A stretch of 64,000 nt of DNA from Glycomyces tritici. Its GTDB lineage: Bacteria > Actinomycetota > Actinomycetes > Mycobacteriales > Micromonosporaceae. The DNA lies in NCBI RefSeq assembly GCF_030403505.1, contig NZ_JAUEMJ010000004.1, positions 124,001 through 188,000 on the forward strand. Reading direction: 5' to 3'. The notes beneath the pieces were generated by a model, which was not told the DNA's origin, searched no databases, and worked only from the letters and a program-made list of their open reading frames with translations. Shown here in pieces: positions 9,619-18,931 of this stretch (the stretch's first letter is position 1; every line of letters begins with the position of its first letter). The translations under genes were made by a program, and so were the position numbers.

Positions 9619-9649
9619 CCGTGGGGCCGATGTGGCATCGGCCCCACGG
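9619..9649 (-). terminator. Terminator after third binding-protein gene
   Basis: A perfect 14-base stem CCGTGGGGCCGATG/CATCGGCCCCACGG with a three-base loop lies about 80 bases past the stop codon at 9729. The rest of the 345-base gap (9384–9728) is upstream sequence of the second binding-protein gene, without a gene. Confidence 0.75.
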
Positions 9650-9728
9650 GGGAATTCACTGAATTAACAGGACGGATGGTGGCGAATCCAATACGGCTTC
9701 GAGCGGCCGTCCATCCCGGAATGTGGTA

Positions 9729-11429
9729 CTAGGGACGCTTCCACTCCCGGACGTTCCACAGTGCCGAGGCCTGGCTGGCCGGGTTCACTTCAAGGCCACT
9801 GACCATCTCGGTGTTCCAGAAGACCGCCATGGGGCTGCTGTAGAGCGGCAGGGTGTATGCCTGCGCCACGGCTTGGGCGCTGATCTGGTTCGCGACCTCG
9901 GCCGCCGCGTCGAGCTCGAGCGTGGCGCGGACCTGCGGCAGCAGCTCGTTGATGACCGGGTCGTCGTAGTTGCCGTGGTTCGAGTCCGAATCCGGCGAGA
10001 AGAACTGGTCGGGCGAGGTGGTGAACGCCGGATTGCCGACCCAGGAGAAGACGACCAGGTCGAAGTCGCCCTCGGAGAGGGTCGTGGAGAGCTCGTCGTC
10101 GCCGAAGCCCTTGAGTTCCAGGTCGATGCCCAGCTCGACCAGCTGCGCCTGGATGATCTCGCCGGTGAGCTTGCGGATCTCGTTCGAGGAGGCGAAGCGG
10201 AAGTTGAACAGCACCTGCTCGCCGCCGGGAGCCAGGAGCTTCCCGTCGCCGTTGGTGGTGTAGCCGGCGCCGGTGAGAATCGTCTTGGCCGCCTCGATGT
10301 CGCCCTTGCCGTAGTTCGCCGGACCCGTGTAGTCCACGTAGTACGGGCTTTCCTCGGTGAAGAAGTGGTTGCCGAGCCACGGGGCCTCGGTCCCGGGGAA
10401 GGCCCGGGACTTGATCTCCTCGATGTCGATGGCGGTGAACACCGCCTGGCGCAGCGCCACGTCCTTGAGGAACGTGTTGTTGACGTTCATGTCGAAGTGC
10501 GACCAGGTCGCGCCCGCGTACGTCTCGTACGCCAGCTCCGGCTGGTCTTCGAGCGGCTGCATGATCTCGAGGCTGAAGTCATTGGGCCAGCAGCCGGCGA
10601 TGGTGCCCTGGCGGAGCTCGGTGACCTGGGCCTCGATGCCCTCGATGGCCTTCATGGTGAGTTTGTCGTACGAGGCCTTGTGCTCGCCCTGGTAGTTCTC
10701 GTTCGGCTCGTAGATGACGTACTCGCCGACCTTCCACTCGACCGGCTTGTACGGGCCGATCACGACGTCCCACAGGTCGTCGTTGAAGAAGTTGACCGCG
10801 TCGCCCATGACCTCAGGGTCGGTGGCCCATGCCTCGAAGCCGTTGGCCTCGGCCACGTGGCTGGGCAGGTACACGCCACCGTTGAAGATCCACTCGGGGT
10901 CGGTGGTGCCCTCCTTGAAGGTGAGGACGATCTTGCCCGGCTCGGGCTCTTCGATGCTCGCGATGTTCGCCATGGCGGTGCCGGCGGGCAGCGCCTTCTC
11001 CTGGTTGGCGTGCAGCGGGTCGCCGGAGGTCGAGTACCACTGGAAGATGAAGTCCTCCAGGCGGACCGGCTTGCCGTCCGACCACTGGGCCCCCTCTTTC
11101 AGGGTGAGCTGGACCTGCATCGGGGCCTCGTTGAGGAGTTCCGGCGCGCCTTCGAAGATCGCCTCGTCGTAGAAGACGTTGCCCTCGGGGTCGAAGTCGT
11201 ACCCGAGAGTGCCGACCGGGTTCATCGGGGTCGTGGCGATGTTGGTGGCAGAGGCGTTGCCGGTACCGGTGTTCCGGTTCCAGGCCGACCAGCCCGACGA
11301 GACCGCCCAGACGAGTTCGCCGCCCCCTTCGCTGCCGCCGTCACCGTCGTTGCCACCGCATGCGGCCAGCATGAGAGCGGAGGAACCGCCGATCGTGAGG
11401 CCGCCGAATGCTCTACGAGTCAGAGCCAT
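9729..11429 (-). CDS. Peptide-binding lipoprotein, SBP family 5 (third of four, Tat-like signal)
   Basis: A 566-residue paralogue of exactly the same length as the preceding gene product. The signals are nearly identical (MALTRRAFGGLTIGG, lipobox LAAC, cysteine 24), pointing to a recent duplication, while the ligand-binding body has diverged strongly. Conserved family segments include AQWSDGKPVRLEDFIFQW, VYLPSHVAEANGF and ELRQGTIAGCWPNDFS. Differences fall where the ligand pocket is expected, for example FDMNVNNTFLKD in place of IDTNLNSEPLKD. This suggests a different peptide preference. The start is the ATG at 11429, with a GGAGGA ribosome site. Confidence 0.9.
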   Translation of the reverse strand: MALTRRAFGGLTIGGSSALMLAACGGNDGDGGSEGGGELVWAVSSGWSAWNRNTGTGNASATNIATTPMNPVGTLGYDFDPEGNVFYDEAIFEGAPELLNEAPMQVQLTLKEGAQWSDGKPVRLEDFIFQWYSTSGDPLHANQEKALPAGTAMANIASIEEPEPGKIVLTFKEGTTDPEWIFNGGVYLPSHVAEANGFEAWATDPEVMGDAVNFFNDDLWDVVIGPYKPVEWKVGEYVIYEPNENYQGEHKASYDKLTMKAIEGIEAQVTELRQGTIAGCWPNDFSLEIMQPLEDQPELAYETYAGATWSHFDMNVNNTFLKDVALRQAVFTAIDIEEIKSRAFPGTEAPWLGNHFFTEESPYYVDYTGPANYGKGDIEAAKTILTGAGYTTNGDGKLLAPGGEQVLFNFRFASSNEIRKLTGEIIQAQLVELGIDLELKGFGDDELSTTLSEGDFDLVVFSWVGNPAFTTSPDQFFSPDSDSNHGNYDDPVINELLPQVRATLELDAAAEVANQISAQAVAQAYTLPLYSSPMAVFWNTEMVSGLEVNPASQASALWNVREWKRP

Positions 11430-11625
11430 GTGTGTTCTCCTCCATAGGGTGTCCGGCCGAGGGGGTTCGCCTGATGCGCCGTTGGGGGCTTCGTCGCCGT
11501 CACAGGGGTCGCGGAGGGGCCAGGCGGCCGCTCGGCAGTGCTGGGTGCCACAGTGCCATGTATCACGGGCGAAGGCCACGCATCGGTACGAAGTTGCCTG
11601 AGCATTGTTACCTGACCGATACGCA

Positions 11626-11655
11626 GCGGGGGCGGCCCGTTCAGGCCGCCCCCGC
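11626..11655 (-). terminator. Terminator after fourth binding-protein gene
   Basis: A perfect 12-base stem GCGGGGGCGGCC/GGCCGCCCCCGC with a six-base loop starts 15 bases past the stop codon at 11671. It separates this gene from the next paralogue. Confidence 0.75.
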
Positions 11656-11670
11656 ACTGGAATCCGAGCC

Positions 11671-13359
11671 CTACGCGGGCTTCCACTCCTGGATGTTCCA
11701 CATCGGGCCCGCCTGGCTGTTGCCGTTGGGGACGAGCCCGGCGAGGTTCCCGTTCAGGTACACGACCGACTGCGGCTCGTCGAAGATCGGCAGCGTGAAC
11801 GCCTGCGGCACGACCATCGCCTCCACGTCGTTCGCGAACTGCGCCGCCTCGGCGATGTCGGTCGTCGAGCGCACCTTCGCGATCGCCTCGTCGAGGCCGT
11901 CGAGCCGGAACTGGCCGAAGTTCGACGACGAGTCCGAGCCGAAGTACTGCTGCGGCGCGGTCGTGAACGCCGGCGTGCCCGACCAGCCGAAGATGACCAT
12001 GTCGAAGTCCCCTTCGGAGAGGACCGTGCCGAGCTGGCCGTCGGGGATCGCCTCGAGGGTCACGTCGATGCCGATCTCGCTCAGGTAGGACTGCACGAGT
12101 TCGCCGGCGAGCGTGCGGGTCGCGTCCCCTTCGCCGTAGCGGAAGTTCAGCGTGACCGCCTCGCCCTCCGGCGTCATCAGCGTCTCGCCGGTGGTGTAGC
12201 CCGCGGCCTCCAGCGCCGCGTTGGCCGCGGCCTCGTCGCCGGTGCCCTGCGGCGGGTCGGACGAGCCGATCTCGTCCACGAAGAACTCCGACTGCTGGTT
12301 GAAGAAGTGGTTCAGGCGCGCCGAGACCTCGGTGTCCGGGTAGGCCTTCTTGATGATGTCCCCGTTGTCGATCGCCGTGAACACCGCTTGGCGCAGCGCC
12401 TGGTCGGCCAGGAACGTGTTGTTCATGTTCGTGTCGATGTGGAGCCAGATCGAGCCCTCGTAGACCTCGGTGGTCACCGCCGAGTCGTCCTTGACCTTGT
12501 CGAGCTCCTCCTGGCTGAACTCCGAGGGCCAGGCTCCGTCGATGGAGCCCTGCCGCAGCTCGGTGATGATCGCCTCGGTGCCTTCGACGACCTTCATCGT
12601 CAGCTTGTCCAGGGCCGGCTTGGTCGAGCCCTGGTAGTTCTCGTTGGGCTCGAAGACGACGAACTCGCCCGGGGACGCGTCGGTCGGCTTGTACGGCCCG
12701 GTGGACCAGGTGGGCGCGTTCTGGGTGAACCAGGTGGCGCTGCCGCCCATCTGGGCCGGGTCGGTGGCCCAGTTCGGGAAGCCGTTGGCCTCGGCGATGT
12801 GGGCCGGGTACATCGGCGTCTGGAAGTACTGCCACTCGGGGTCCAGGTAGCCGTCCACATAGGTCATGGTGACGACGTCGCCCTCCTGCTCGATCGAGGC
12901 GACGTTCGCACCCCAGTCGGTGGAGGCGGGCAGGCACTGGGTCTGGTCGCAGTGCTCGGCCTTGCCTGACATCTGGTGCCAGATGTAGGTGAAGTCGTCC
13001 ACGTCGAACGGGTCGCCGTCGGACCACTGGGCGTTCTCGTTGAGCGTGTACGCCACGGTCATCGGCGACTCGCCGGTCAACTCCGGGGCCTTCGCGAGGA
13101 GCGCGTCGTTGAAGACCCACTCGGCGTCCTGGTCGAAGTCGCCGAGCGCGGTCGTCCCCGGAGACAGGGCCTGGTGCAGGTATGAGGTGTTGCCGTCGGC
13201 CGTGTTCTCGTTCCACGACTCCCAGCCCGAGCTGACCGCCCAGGTGACGTCGGTGTCGCCGCCGCCCGAATCGCTGCCGCCGCCGCAGGCGGCGAGCGCC
13301 GCGGCGGCGAGCACCGCCGTTCCGGCGAGGACGCTGGCCCTCGCTTGTGCTGGTCGCAT
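11671..13359 (-). CDS. Peptide-binding lipoprotein, SBP family 5 (fourth of four)
   Basis: A 562-residue solute-binding lipoprotein with a Sec-type signal (MRPAQARAS, then a long Ala/Val/Leu stretch) and lipobox LAAC, cysteine 25. The body is close to the second paralogue (WAVSSGWESWNENT, AQWSDGDPFDVDDFTYIW, YLDPEWQY, ELRQGSIDGAWPSEFS, IWLHIDTNMNN). A CDQTQC pair near residue 130 may form a disulfide. It is the first of the four genes in transcription order and lies behind its own promoter region. All four may deliver ligands to the single OppBCDF channel. Confidence 0.9.
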   Translation of the reverse strand: MRPAQARASVLAGTAVLAAAALAACGGGSDSGGGDTDVTWAVSSGWESWNENTADGNTSYLHQALSPGTTALGDFDQDAEWVFNDALLAKAPELTGESPMTVAYTLNENAQWSDGDPFDVDDFTYIWHQMSGKAEHCDQTQCLPASTDWGANVASIEQEGDVVTMTYVDGYLDPEWQYFQTPMYPAHIAEANGFPNWATDPAQMGGSATWFTQNAPTWSTGPYKPTDASPGEFVVFEPNENYQGSTKPALDKLTMKVVEGTEAIITELRQGSIDGAWPSEFSQEELDKVKDDSAVTTEVYEGSIWLHIDTNMNNTFLADQALRQAVFTAIDNGDIIKKAYPDTEVSARLNHFFNQQSEFFVDEIGSSDPPQGTGDEAAANAALEAAGYTTGETLMTPEGEAVTLNFRYGEGDATRTLAGELVQSYLSEIGIDVTLEAIPDGQLGTVLSEGDFDMVIFGWSGTPAFTTAPQQYFGSDSSSNFGQFRLDGLDEAIAKVRSTTDIAEAAQFANDVEAMVVPQAFTLPIFDEPQSVVYLNGNLAGLVPNGNSQAGPMWNIQEWKPA

Positions 13360-13479
13360 ATGACCACTCCCCCGTGTGTGGATCCACTGTGGGCCGCAAA
13401 GCCCGCAATTGGATCATCGTTACACCTGGAAGGGCCGGTTTCGGGAAGTTTCGGACAAACAACCGGTAGTGGCGGAGTC

Positions 13480-15534
13480 TCAGGCCTCCATCTCGGGCGG
13501 CAGCGCCCGCGAGTGGACGACGGTGAGCCGCGAGACCGCCCGCGTCAGGGCGACGTAGAGGTGGCGGAGGCCGATGCCCTCGACCGCGGCGCCCTCCGCT
13601 CCCGGCGACGCTTGCGGGCCGTGGTTCGGCACGGGCGGGGCGGCGACGATCTCGGCGGGCTCCACGACCACCACGTGGTCGTACTCGAGGCCCTTGGCGA
13701 GGCTCGCGGCCACGAGCTCCACCCGCTCGGTGCCCTCCAGCAGGGGCCGCAGCGCGGCGGCCCGGTCGTCGGCGGCGATGACGCCGACGAGGCCCTCCTC
13801 CGCGAGCGCCCGGTCGACCGCCTCGCGGACGCCCGCTTCGAGGTCGGCGGTCGCCACCGTGTCGAGGGAGCCGTCGGAGCGGATCGAGCGGGCGGGCGCG
13901 ACGTCGACCCCCAGGTGCGGCAGGACCCGGTTGGCGAGGGCGATGATGACCGCCGGGACGCGGAAGCCGGTGGTCAGCTCGGTGTGCTCGACCTGCTCCT
14001 TGCCGAGGTGGCGCATCTGGTCCTGCCAGGACGACGCGGCCCACGGGGTGGTGCCCTGGGCGAGGTCGCCGAGCACCGTGACCGAGCCCTTGCCGGAGCG
14101 GCGGGCGATCACCCGGCACTGCATCGGCGAGAGGTCCTGGGCCTCGTCGATCACGATGTGGCCGAAGGACTCCGAAGGCTCGCGGAGCTTCAGGTGCGAC
14201 TCGATCTCGTCGAAGATGAGCAGGTCCCCCGGGGTCGGCTTCGTCGGCTTCCCCGCCAGGTGGGCCGCCTCCTCCTCAGTGAGGATGCCGCGCGTGGCGT
14301 CGGCGCGGAAGGCCGCGTCGCCGTACAGCTGCTTCATCACCGTCTTGGTGTTGAGCTTCGGCCACACCGCCTCCATGAACGCCTTCACCGACTCGGTGCG
14401 CTTGAGCTTCGTGGCCCATTTGCCGTCCGGAGAGTGGCCCGAGCGGATCTCGGCCTGGCGGCGCGCGCCCTGCACGATCGCGTCCTCCACCGCCGCGCGC
14501 CCGGCGGTGTAGGTGCGGGTGTGCTTGCGGGCGTTGGCGATCGCCTCGTCGAGGTAGCGCTGGCCGAGGCGCCAGCGCCAGCCGCCGTCGGCGATGAGGA
14601 GGCCGTCGTCGGGGGTGACGCCGCCGTCTGCGGCGGTGCCGACGCGGCCCCAGACGGCGCGTTCGCAGACGAGGGCCATGCGGGCGTCGTGCTTGACGAG
14701 GGCGGCTTCGTGGGTGTCGGCGGCGAGGGCGGTGTGGGCGCCGGTGAGCTGCTGGACGGTGACCTGCCAGACGGAGGATTCGCCGAGGGTGGGGAGGACG
14801 CCGGAGATGTAGGAGAGGAAGCCTTCGTTGGGGCCGACGACGAGGACGCCGGCCTTGTCGAGCTTCTCGGTGTAGTTGTAGAGGAGCCAGGCGGCGCGGT
14901 GGAGGCCGACGGCGGTCTTGCCGGTGCCGGGGGCGCCTTGGACGCAGAGGTTGACGGCGGCTTCGCGGCGGATGAGCTCGTCCTGCTCGGGCTGGATGGT
15001 GGCGACGATGTCGCGCATCGGGCCGGTGCGGGGGCGTTCGATCTCCTCGGTGAGGATGTCGGAGGCGACTTCTTCGCCGAGGAGGAGGTTCTCGTCTTCG
15101 AAGCCGGTGATGCGGGCGCCTTGGAAGCCGAAGCGGCGGCGTTTGGCGACGTCTTGGCGGTTGTGGGCGGAGGCGCGGTAGTACTGCTCGGAGAGCGGGG
15201 CGCGCCAGTCGAGGACGACGGGGTCGCCGTGCTCGTCGCGGATGTGGCGGCGGCCGATGTGGAAGTCCTCGCCGTCGTCCATCCAGATGCGGCCGAAGAA
15301 GAGGGCGATGTCGCGGTCGGTGAGGTCGGCGAGGCGCGGGACGGTGTAGTTGGCCATGGCCCAGCCGAAGAGGTGGTCGGAGCGGACGTCGCCGAGGCCG
15401 AGGTTCTTGGTGGATTCGTTGAAGTCGCCGGAGTAGATGCGGTGGATGCCCTCGGTGAGGTCGCGCATGGCGCTCATCTGGGCGCGGGCGTATTCGTGGT
15501 GGTCGAGTTCGGCTTGGAGTTCGCTTGCAGACAC
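13480..15534 (-). CDS. helR: HelD/HelR-type RNA polymerase recycling ATPase
   Basis: A 684-residue superfamily-1 (UvrD-like) helicase-fold protein of the HelD group, which removes stalled RNA polymerase from DNA. In Streptomyces, HelR also protects the polymerase from rifamycins (known for the family, not shown here). It has an N-terminal segment with GDFNESTKNLGLGD and VVLDWRAPLSEQYYRAS, Walker A GAPGTGKTA, motif II IDEAQDLSPMQ, motif III GDLAQGTTPWA, motif IV–VI segments TGFRVPAVI, SLAKGLEYDHVVVVEP and LYVALTRAVSRL. The start is GTG. At 684 residues it is slightly shorter than many HelD proteins. I found no rifamycin-associated promoter element in the 91 bases upstream. The symbol rests on family resemblance. 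Confidence 0.85.
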   Translation of the reverse strand: MSASELQAELDHHEYARAQMSAMRDLTEGIHRIYSGDFNESTKNLGLGDVRSDHLFGWAMANYTVPRLADLTDRDIALFFGRIWMDDGEDFHIGRRHIRDEHGDPVVLDWRAPLSEQYYRASAHNRQDVAKRRRFGFQGARITGFEDENLLLGEEVASDILTEEIERPRTGPMRDIVATIQPEQDELIRREAAVNLCVQGAPGTGKTAVGLHRAAWLLYNYTEKLDKAGVLVVGPNEGFLSYISGVLPTLGESSVWQVTVQQLTGAHTALAADTHEAALVKHDARMALVCERAVWGRVGTAADGGVTPDDGLLIADGGWRWRLGQRYLDEAIANARKHTRTYTAGRAAVEDAIVQGARRQAEIRSGHSPDGKWATKLKRTESVKAFMEAVWPKLNTKTVMKQLYGDAAFRADATRGILTEEEAAHLAGKPTKPTPGDLLIFDEIESHLKLREPSESFGHIVIDEAQDLSPMQCRVIARRSGKGSVTVLGDLAQGTTPWAASSWQDQMRHLGKEQVEHTELTTGFRVPAVIIALANRVLPHLGVDVAPARSIRSDGSLDTVATADLEAGVREAVDRALAEEGLVGVIAADDRAAALRPLLEGTERVELVAASLAKGLEYDHVVVVEPAEIVAAPPVPNHGPQASPGAEGAAVEGIGLRHLYVALTRAVSRLTVVHSRALPPEMEA

Positions 15535-15625
15535 GCTTGTCTCCCGGTGGATTTGTACAGGATTGAAGCAGACGAACGGTCGAGCCTACTGTCTCCTGAC
15601 CTGCGGGAGCAATTGATTTACGGCG

Positions 15626-16132
15626 TTATCGGGCGGCGAGGGGTTTGACGTCGACGAGGCGGCCGTCGTCGCGGTGGAGGACCCATCCGGTGCCGGGCGG
15701 GGCGGTGTCGGGGCCGTCGAGCGGGAGGGTGAGGTCGTGGCCGGCGAGGTCGTGGCCGTCGCGGGCGGCGACGGCGACGAGGAGTGCGGCGAGGACGATG
15801 CCTTCGGCGCAGACGACGGTGGTGCGGCGGGGGTCGGGGAGGGTGCGGAGTGCTTTGGCGGCCAGCCAGACCGCGGTGTGGGGGGCGCCGGGGAGTGTGG
15901 GGGCGGCGGCGCTGAGGTCGTCGGTGGCGGTGACGCGGAGGTCGAGGCGGCTGGCGAGGGGCGCGAGGGTGTCGGCGCAGGCGCGGCCGGGGCCGCTGAG
16001 GAGTGCGGTGGGGTTGTAGAGCTGGAGGAAGTCGGCGAGGGCCCAGGCGCGGCGCGACTGCGCGTCGGTGAGGGGGGCGGGTTCGGCTGCGGGGAGGGCG
16101 ACGTGGCGCAGGAGGATGAGCGCGGACAGCAT
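15626..16132 (-). CDS. Degenerate histidine-phosphatase-like protein
   Basis: 168 residues from the ATG at 16132; an in-frame ATG at 16210 would add 26 residues but lacks a spaced ribosome site. The N-terminus LILLRHVALPAAEP resembles the RHG motif of the histidine phosphatase superfamily, with Gly replaced by Val. The region NPTALLSGPGRACADTLAPLA matches the following SxxxRxxxT helix pattern, and VVCAEGIVLAALL stands where the second catalytic His (usually SHG) would be, with Ala-Glu instead. The fold is likely, but catalysis by the usual mechanism is doubtful. It ends in a lysine/aspartate-containing tail and has no clear partner. Confidence 0.6.
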   Translation of the reverse strand: MLSALILLRHVALPAAEPAPLTDAQSRRAWALADFLQLYNPTALLSGPGRACADTLAPLASRLDLRVTATDDLSAAAPTLPGAPHTAVWLAAKALRTLPDPRRTTVVCAEGIVLAALLVAVAARDGHDLAGHDLTLPLDGPDTAPPGTGWVLHRDDGRLVDVKPLAAR

Positions 16133-16274
16133 CAGCGGCCCCCGTTCGCGCGGAGGCGGGACGAGGACCGGGGTTCGGCGACCGGGAGACGCATATTGAA
16201 GATGCTTCATCCCTAAGTGAACTGTGGATGAACCCGAAGTTGAAGCGGAGGTGAACAGTCCGCGGCAGAGGTGT

Positions 16275-16565
16275 CTAGGGCTGGTAGCGGAGGTCTTCGT
16301 ACTCGTCGTGGCGCTGGATCCAGCGGTCCACGAACGGGCAGGTCGGGTAGGCCTTGGTGCCTTTGGTCCGCAGGTCGTCGAGGGCGTGGCGCACGAGCCG
16401 GTCGCCCCAGCCCTGGCCGCGCAGGGAGCGGTCCACTTCGGTGTGGGGCAGCACGAAGAAGTCCTCGCGGGGGAGGTATTCGAGGTAGCCGAGCACGGCC
16501 CCTTCGTCGTCGCGCAGCTCGTACCGGTGCTCGTCGACATTCTCGACCACAGAAAGATCCGCCAT
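16275..16565 (-). CDS. Small GNAT-fold N-acetyltransferase-like protein (NATD1/YidJ type)
   Basis: A 96-residue protein of the short GNAT family (Acetyltransf_CG). Visible are the beta strands ELRDDEGAVLGYLEYLPREDFFVLPHTEV, the acetyl-CoA binding loop RGQGWGDRLVRHAL (R/QxxGxG/A pattern) and the C-terminal CPFVDRWIQRH typical of this group. The substrate is unknown for most members. It sits 11 bases from the MFS gene on the same strand and may be read with it. Confidence 0.8.
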   Translation of the reverse strand: MADLSVVENVDEHRYELRDDEGAVLGYLEYLPREDFFVLPHTEVDRSLRGQGWGDRLVRHALDDLRTKGTKAYPTCPFVDRWIQRHDEYEDLRYQP

Positions 16566-16575
16566 GTGGCCAACC

Positions 16576-18081
16576 CTATCCAGAGAAGGGCCCGGTCAGC
16601 GAGGAGTTGCGGTCTCGCACACGTCCGGGAATAGCCAGCGAGACGAGTGCGGCGGCGGCGCAGATGGCGGCGGCGGCGGTGAAGACCTCGGCGTACTGGG
16701 CGGCGAGGGCCGCGTTGAAGGCTTTGAGGTATTCCGCTTGGGCCGCAAGGTACTCGGCTTCGGGGACGCCGAAGGGCAGGGGCGTGTCGAGGTCGGCGGT
16801 GGCCTGCTGGAAGCGGTGGAGGCTCCAGGAGGTGAGGGCGGCGACGCCGATGAGCATGCCCATCATGCGGGCGACGACGACCGCGGCGGAGGCCGTGCCG
16901 TGGCTGTCCTCGGGGGTGGTGCGCAGGGCGGCGGAGGAGAGCGGGGCGATCGTGACGCCGAGGGCGGCCCCGGCGAGGGCGAGGCCCGGTTCGATGTCGG
17001 GGACGGCGGTGCCGATCCACCAGTAGGCGGCGGCCGCGGCGGCGAAGCCGGTCACCGTGGGGACGCGTTCGCCGAGGCGGGAGGCGAGGAATCCGCCGAG
17101 GAGGGCGCCGGCGGGGAGGCCGATGAGGAACCAGAGCAGGAGCAGCGCGCCGCCCGTGGCGTCGAGGCCGCGGAGGGTCTGGGCGAGGAGCTGCACGTCG
17201 ACGAGGGTGACCATGAGGACGGCCCCGGCGGCGAGGCTCGCGGCGAGTCCGGCGGCGAAGGGCCGCCAGGAGACCCCGGCCGGGTCGAGGAGGCGGGTGG
17301 AGGAGCGCCACTGCTGGAGCCCGAAGGCGATGAGGACGGCGACGCCCGCGAGCACGGTGGGCGGCCCCCAGGAGGGCAGGACGGCGTGCTCGGGGTCGGG
17401 GTTGTAGAGCCCGACCGTGAAGAGCCCCAAGGCGGTGGCGAGCAGGAGCCCGCCGAGGTAGTCGACGCGCCCGGCGCCGGGCCGCCGCTCGGTCTTCGGC
17501 AGGGCGTAGTGGATCGCCAGCGCGGCGAGCACGGCGAGGGGGACGTTGATCCAGAAGATGCCGCGCCATCCGACGAGGGCGGCGACGGCGGCGCCGAAGA
17601 GGGGGCCGAGGACGGCGCCGAGTTCCTGTGCGGCGCCGACCCAGCCGAGGACGGCGGGTCGCCGCCGGGCGGCGAAGAGGTCGGCGGCGAGGGCCATGGT
17701 GACCGGCAGGAGGGCGCCGCCGGCGAGTCCTTGGAGGGCGCGTCCGGCGACGAGGGGCCAGAGGTCGGTGGCGGTCGCGCTGATGACGGAGCCGATGGCG
17801 AACGCGGCGAGGCAGGCGTGGATGACGGGTGCGCGTCCGAGCCGGTCGGAGAGGCGGCCGAGGAGGGGCATGCCGGCGGTGTAGCCGAGGAGGTAGCCGG
17901 TCACGAGCGGGGTGGCGCGTTCGAGGTGGTTGACGGGGATGTCGAACTCGCCGATCATGTCGACCAGGACGGTGACCAGGACGTAGGCGTCGATCGAGCC
18001 GATGAGGACGGCGGCTCCGGCGGCGCTGATGGCGAGCCGGCGGCGGCCGGACTCGGTGCGCTTCACGTCAGGGCGCCGCAA
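16576..18081 (-). CDS. MFS exporter of the Rv1410c/P55 type
   Basis: A 501-residue major facilitator with about 14 membrane helices (DHA2-like). Motif A reads GRLSDRLGRAPVI between helices 2 and 3 and motif C-like glycines follow (GAAQELGAVLGPLFGA). Its start overlaps the LprG-type lipoprotein gene by 14 bases. In mycobacteria the pair Rv1411c (LprG) and Rv1410c (P55) moves triacylglycerides and lipoglycans to the cell surface and affects drug tolerance. The same order and overlap here support the same role, though specificity is inferred from family and context. Confidence 0.85.
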   Translation of the reverse strand: MRRPDVKRTESGRRRLAISAAGAAVLIGSIDAYVLVTVLVDMIGEFDIPVNHLERATPLVTGYLLGYTAGMPLLGRLSDRLGRAPVIHACLAAFAIGSVISATATDLWPLVAGRALQGLAGGALLPVTMALAADLFAARRRPAVLGWVGAAQELGAVLGPLFGAAVAALVGWRGIFWINVPLAVLAALAIHYALPKTERRPGAGRVDYLGGLLLATALGLFTVGLYNPDPEHAVLPSWGPPTVLAGVAVLIAFGLQQWRSSTRLLDPAGVSWRPFAAGLAASLAAGAVLMVTLVDVQLLAQTLRGLDATGGALLLLWFLIGLPAGALLGGFLASRLGERVPTVTGFAAAAAAYWWIGTAVPDIEPGLALAGAALGVTIAPLSSAALRTTPEDSHGTASAAVVVARMMGMLIGVAALTSWSLHRFQQATADLDTPLPFGVPEAEYLAAQAEYLKAFNAALAAQYAEVFTAAAAICAAAALVSLAIPGRVRDRNSSLTGPFSG

Positions 18082-18724
18082 TCGTCACCGGCTCGTCGTA
18101 GTCGGAGAGGAGCAGTGTCACCGTCGCGTCCCCTTGGGAGAACTCGGCTTTGACGATGCGGGAGGTCTCCTGGTCGAACCAGACGGTGGCGGTGTTCCAG
18201 TCCCCTTCGGCGGGGATGAGGGCGGCGAAGGCGGCGGGGTCGAACTCGACGGCGTACCGGTAGGTGTCGGTGCCGTCGATGTCCTCGGTGTCTTCGGGTT
18301 CGGCGGATTCGGCGGTCTCGAGGAGGGCGGCGACGCCGGAGTCGGGGTCGAGGAGGAGGGTGGGGTCGTAGGGGAGCATGTCGTCGCCGACGGGGATCTG
18401 CTGGAAGCCGCCGGTGGGGCCCTTGACCCAGGCGTCTTCGCCGATGATCACGTACTCGGCTTCGATGTCCATGCCGAAGGCGGTGAGGGTGCCGGTGCCC
18501 TGCGCGGAGCCGTCGGCGGTGATCTGGCCGTCGGCGGCTTTGATGTCGAGGCCGGGGACGTCGCCGTCCACGGTGAGGTCGAAGCGGACGGTCTCGACGC
18601 CGCGCATGGCGGTGGCGGCGTCGGGGAGCATCTCGTCGGCGGGCGGCAGGTCCCCGCCGCCCGAGCAGGCGGCGGCCGCGACGAGCGCGAGTCCGACGGT
18701 GACCACGAGGGGTATCGATCGCAT
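18068..18724 (-). CDS. LprG/LppX-type lipid-carrier lipoprotein
   Basis: 218 residues. The lipoprotein signal is MRSIPLVVTVGLALVAAAAC with lipidated cysteine 20, followed by the LppX_LprAFG domain: VRFDLTVDGDVPG, a GEDAWVKGPTGGFQQIP loop, YDPTLLLDPDSGVAALL, YRYAVEFDPAAFAALIP and VWFDQETSRIVKAEF. In mycobacterial LprG this fold has a hydrophobic cavity for acylated lipids. Here an acidic insertion (AEPEDTEDIDGTD, about residue 140) replaces part of a strand. It is translationally coupled to the MFS exporter downstream. Confidence 0.87.
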   Translation of the reverse strand: MRSIPLVVTVGLALVAAAACSGGGDLPPADEMLPDAATAMRGVETVRFDLTVDGDVPGLDIKAADGQITADGSAQGTGTLTAFGMDIEAEYVIIGEDAWVKGPTGGFQQIPVGDDMLPYDPTLLLDPDSGVAALLETAESAEPEDTEDIDGTDTYRYAVEFDPAAFAALIPAEGDWNTATVWFDQETSRIVKAEFSQGDATVTLLLSDYDEPVTIAAP

Positions 18725-18931
18725 GGGCCGATCCTATGCCGTGGCCGACACCGGCCGGAGGCCTCGAGCGCCGCGGTGCGCGCGGCGGCCGGGCGCTGCC
18801 CGCTCCCCCGGGCGTGACCTGCCGCAAGGGCGTTGAAGACCACAGGGGCCGTTGAGGATCCCGGTGTTAGTGTCGGCCGCAGGAAACCCCATGTGACACC
18901 CCGTGGAACGCCGTCGAAAGGACACCCTGCC

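Noticed and set aside
11420..14119. Minus-strand open frame of 899 codons
   Set aside because: It is an Arg/Pro/Gly-rich shadow frame crossing two real genes.
13345..15648. Long plus-strand open frame of 767 codons opposite the helicase gene
   Set aside because: It is the antisense shadow of the helicase gene, rich in Gly/Val/Asp/Glu with no motifs; the minus-strand frame has all helicase motifs.
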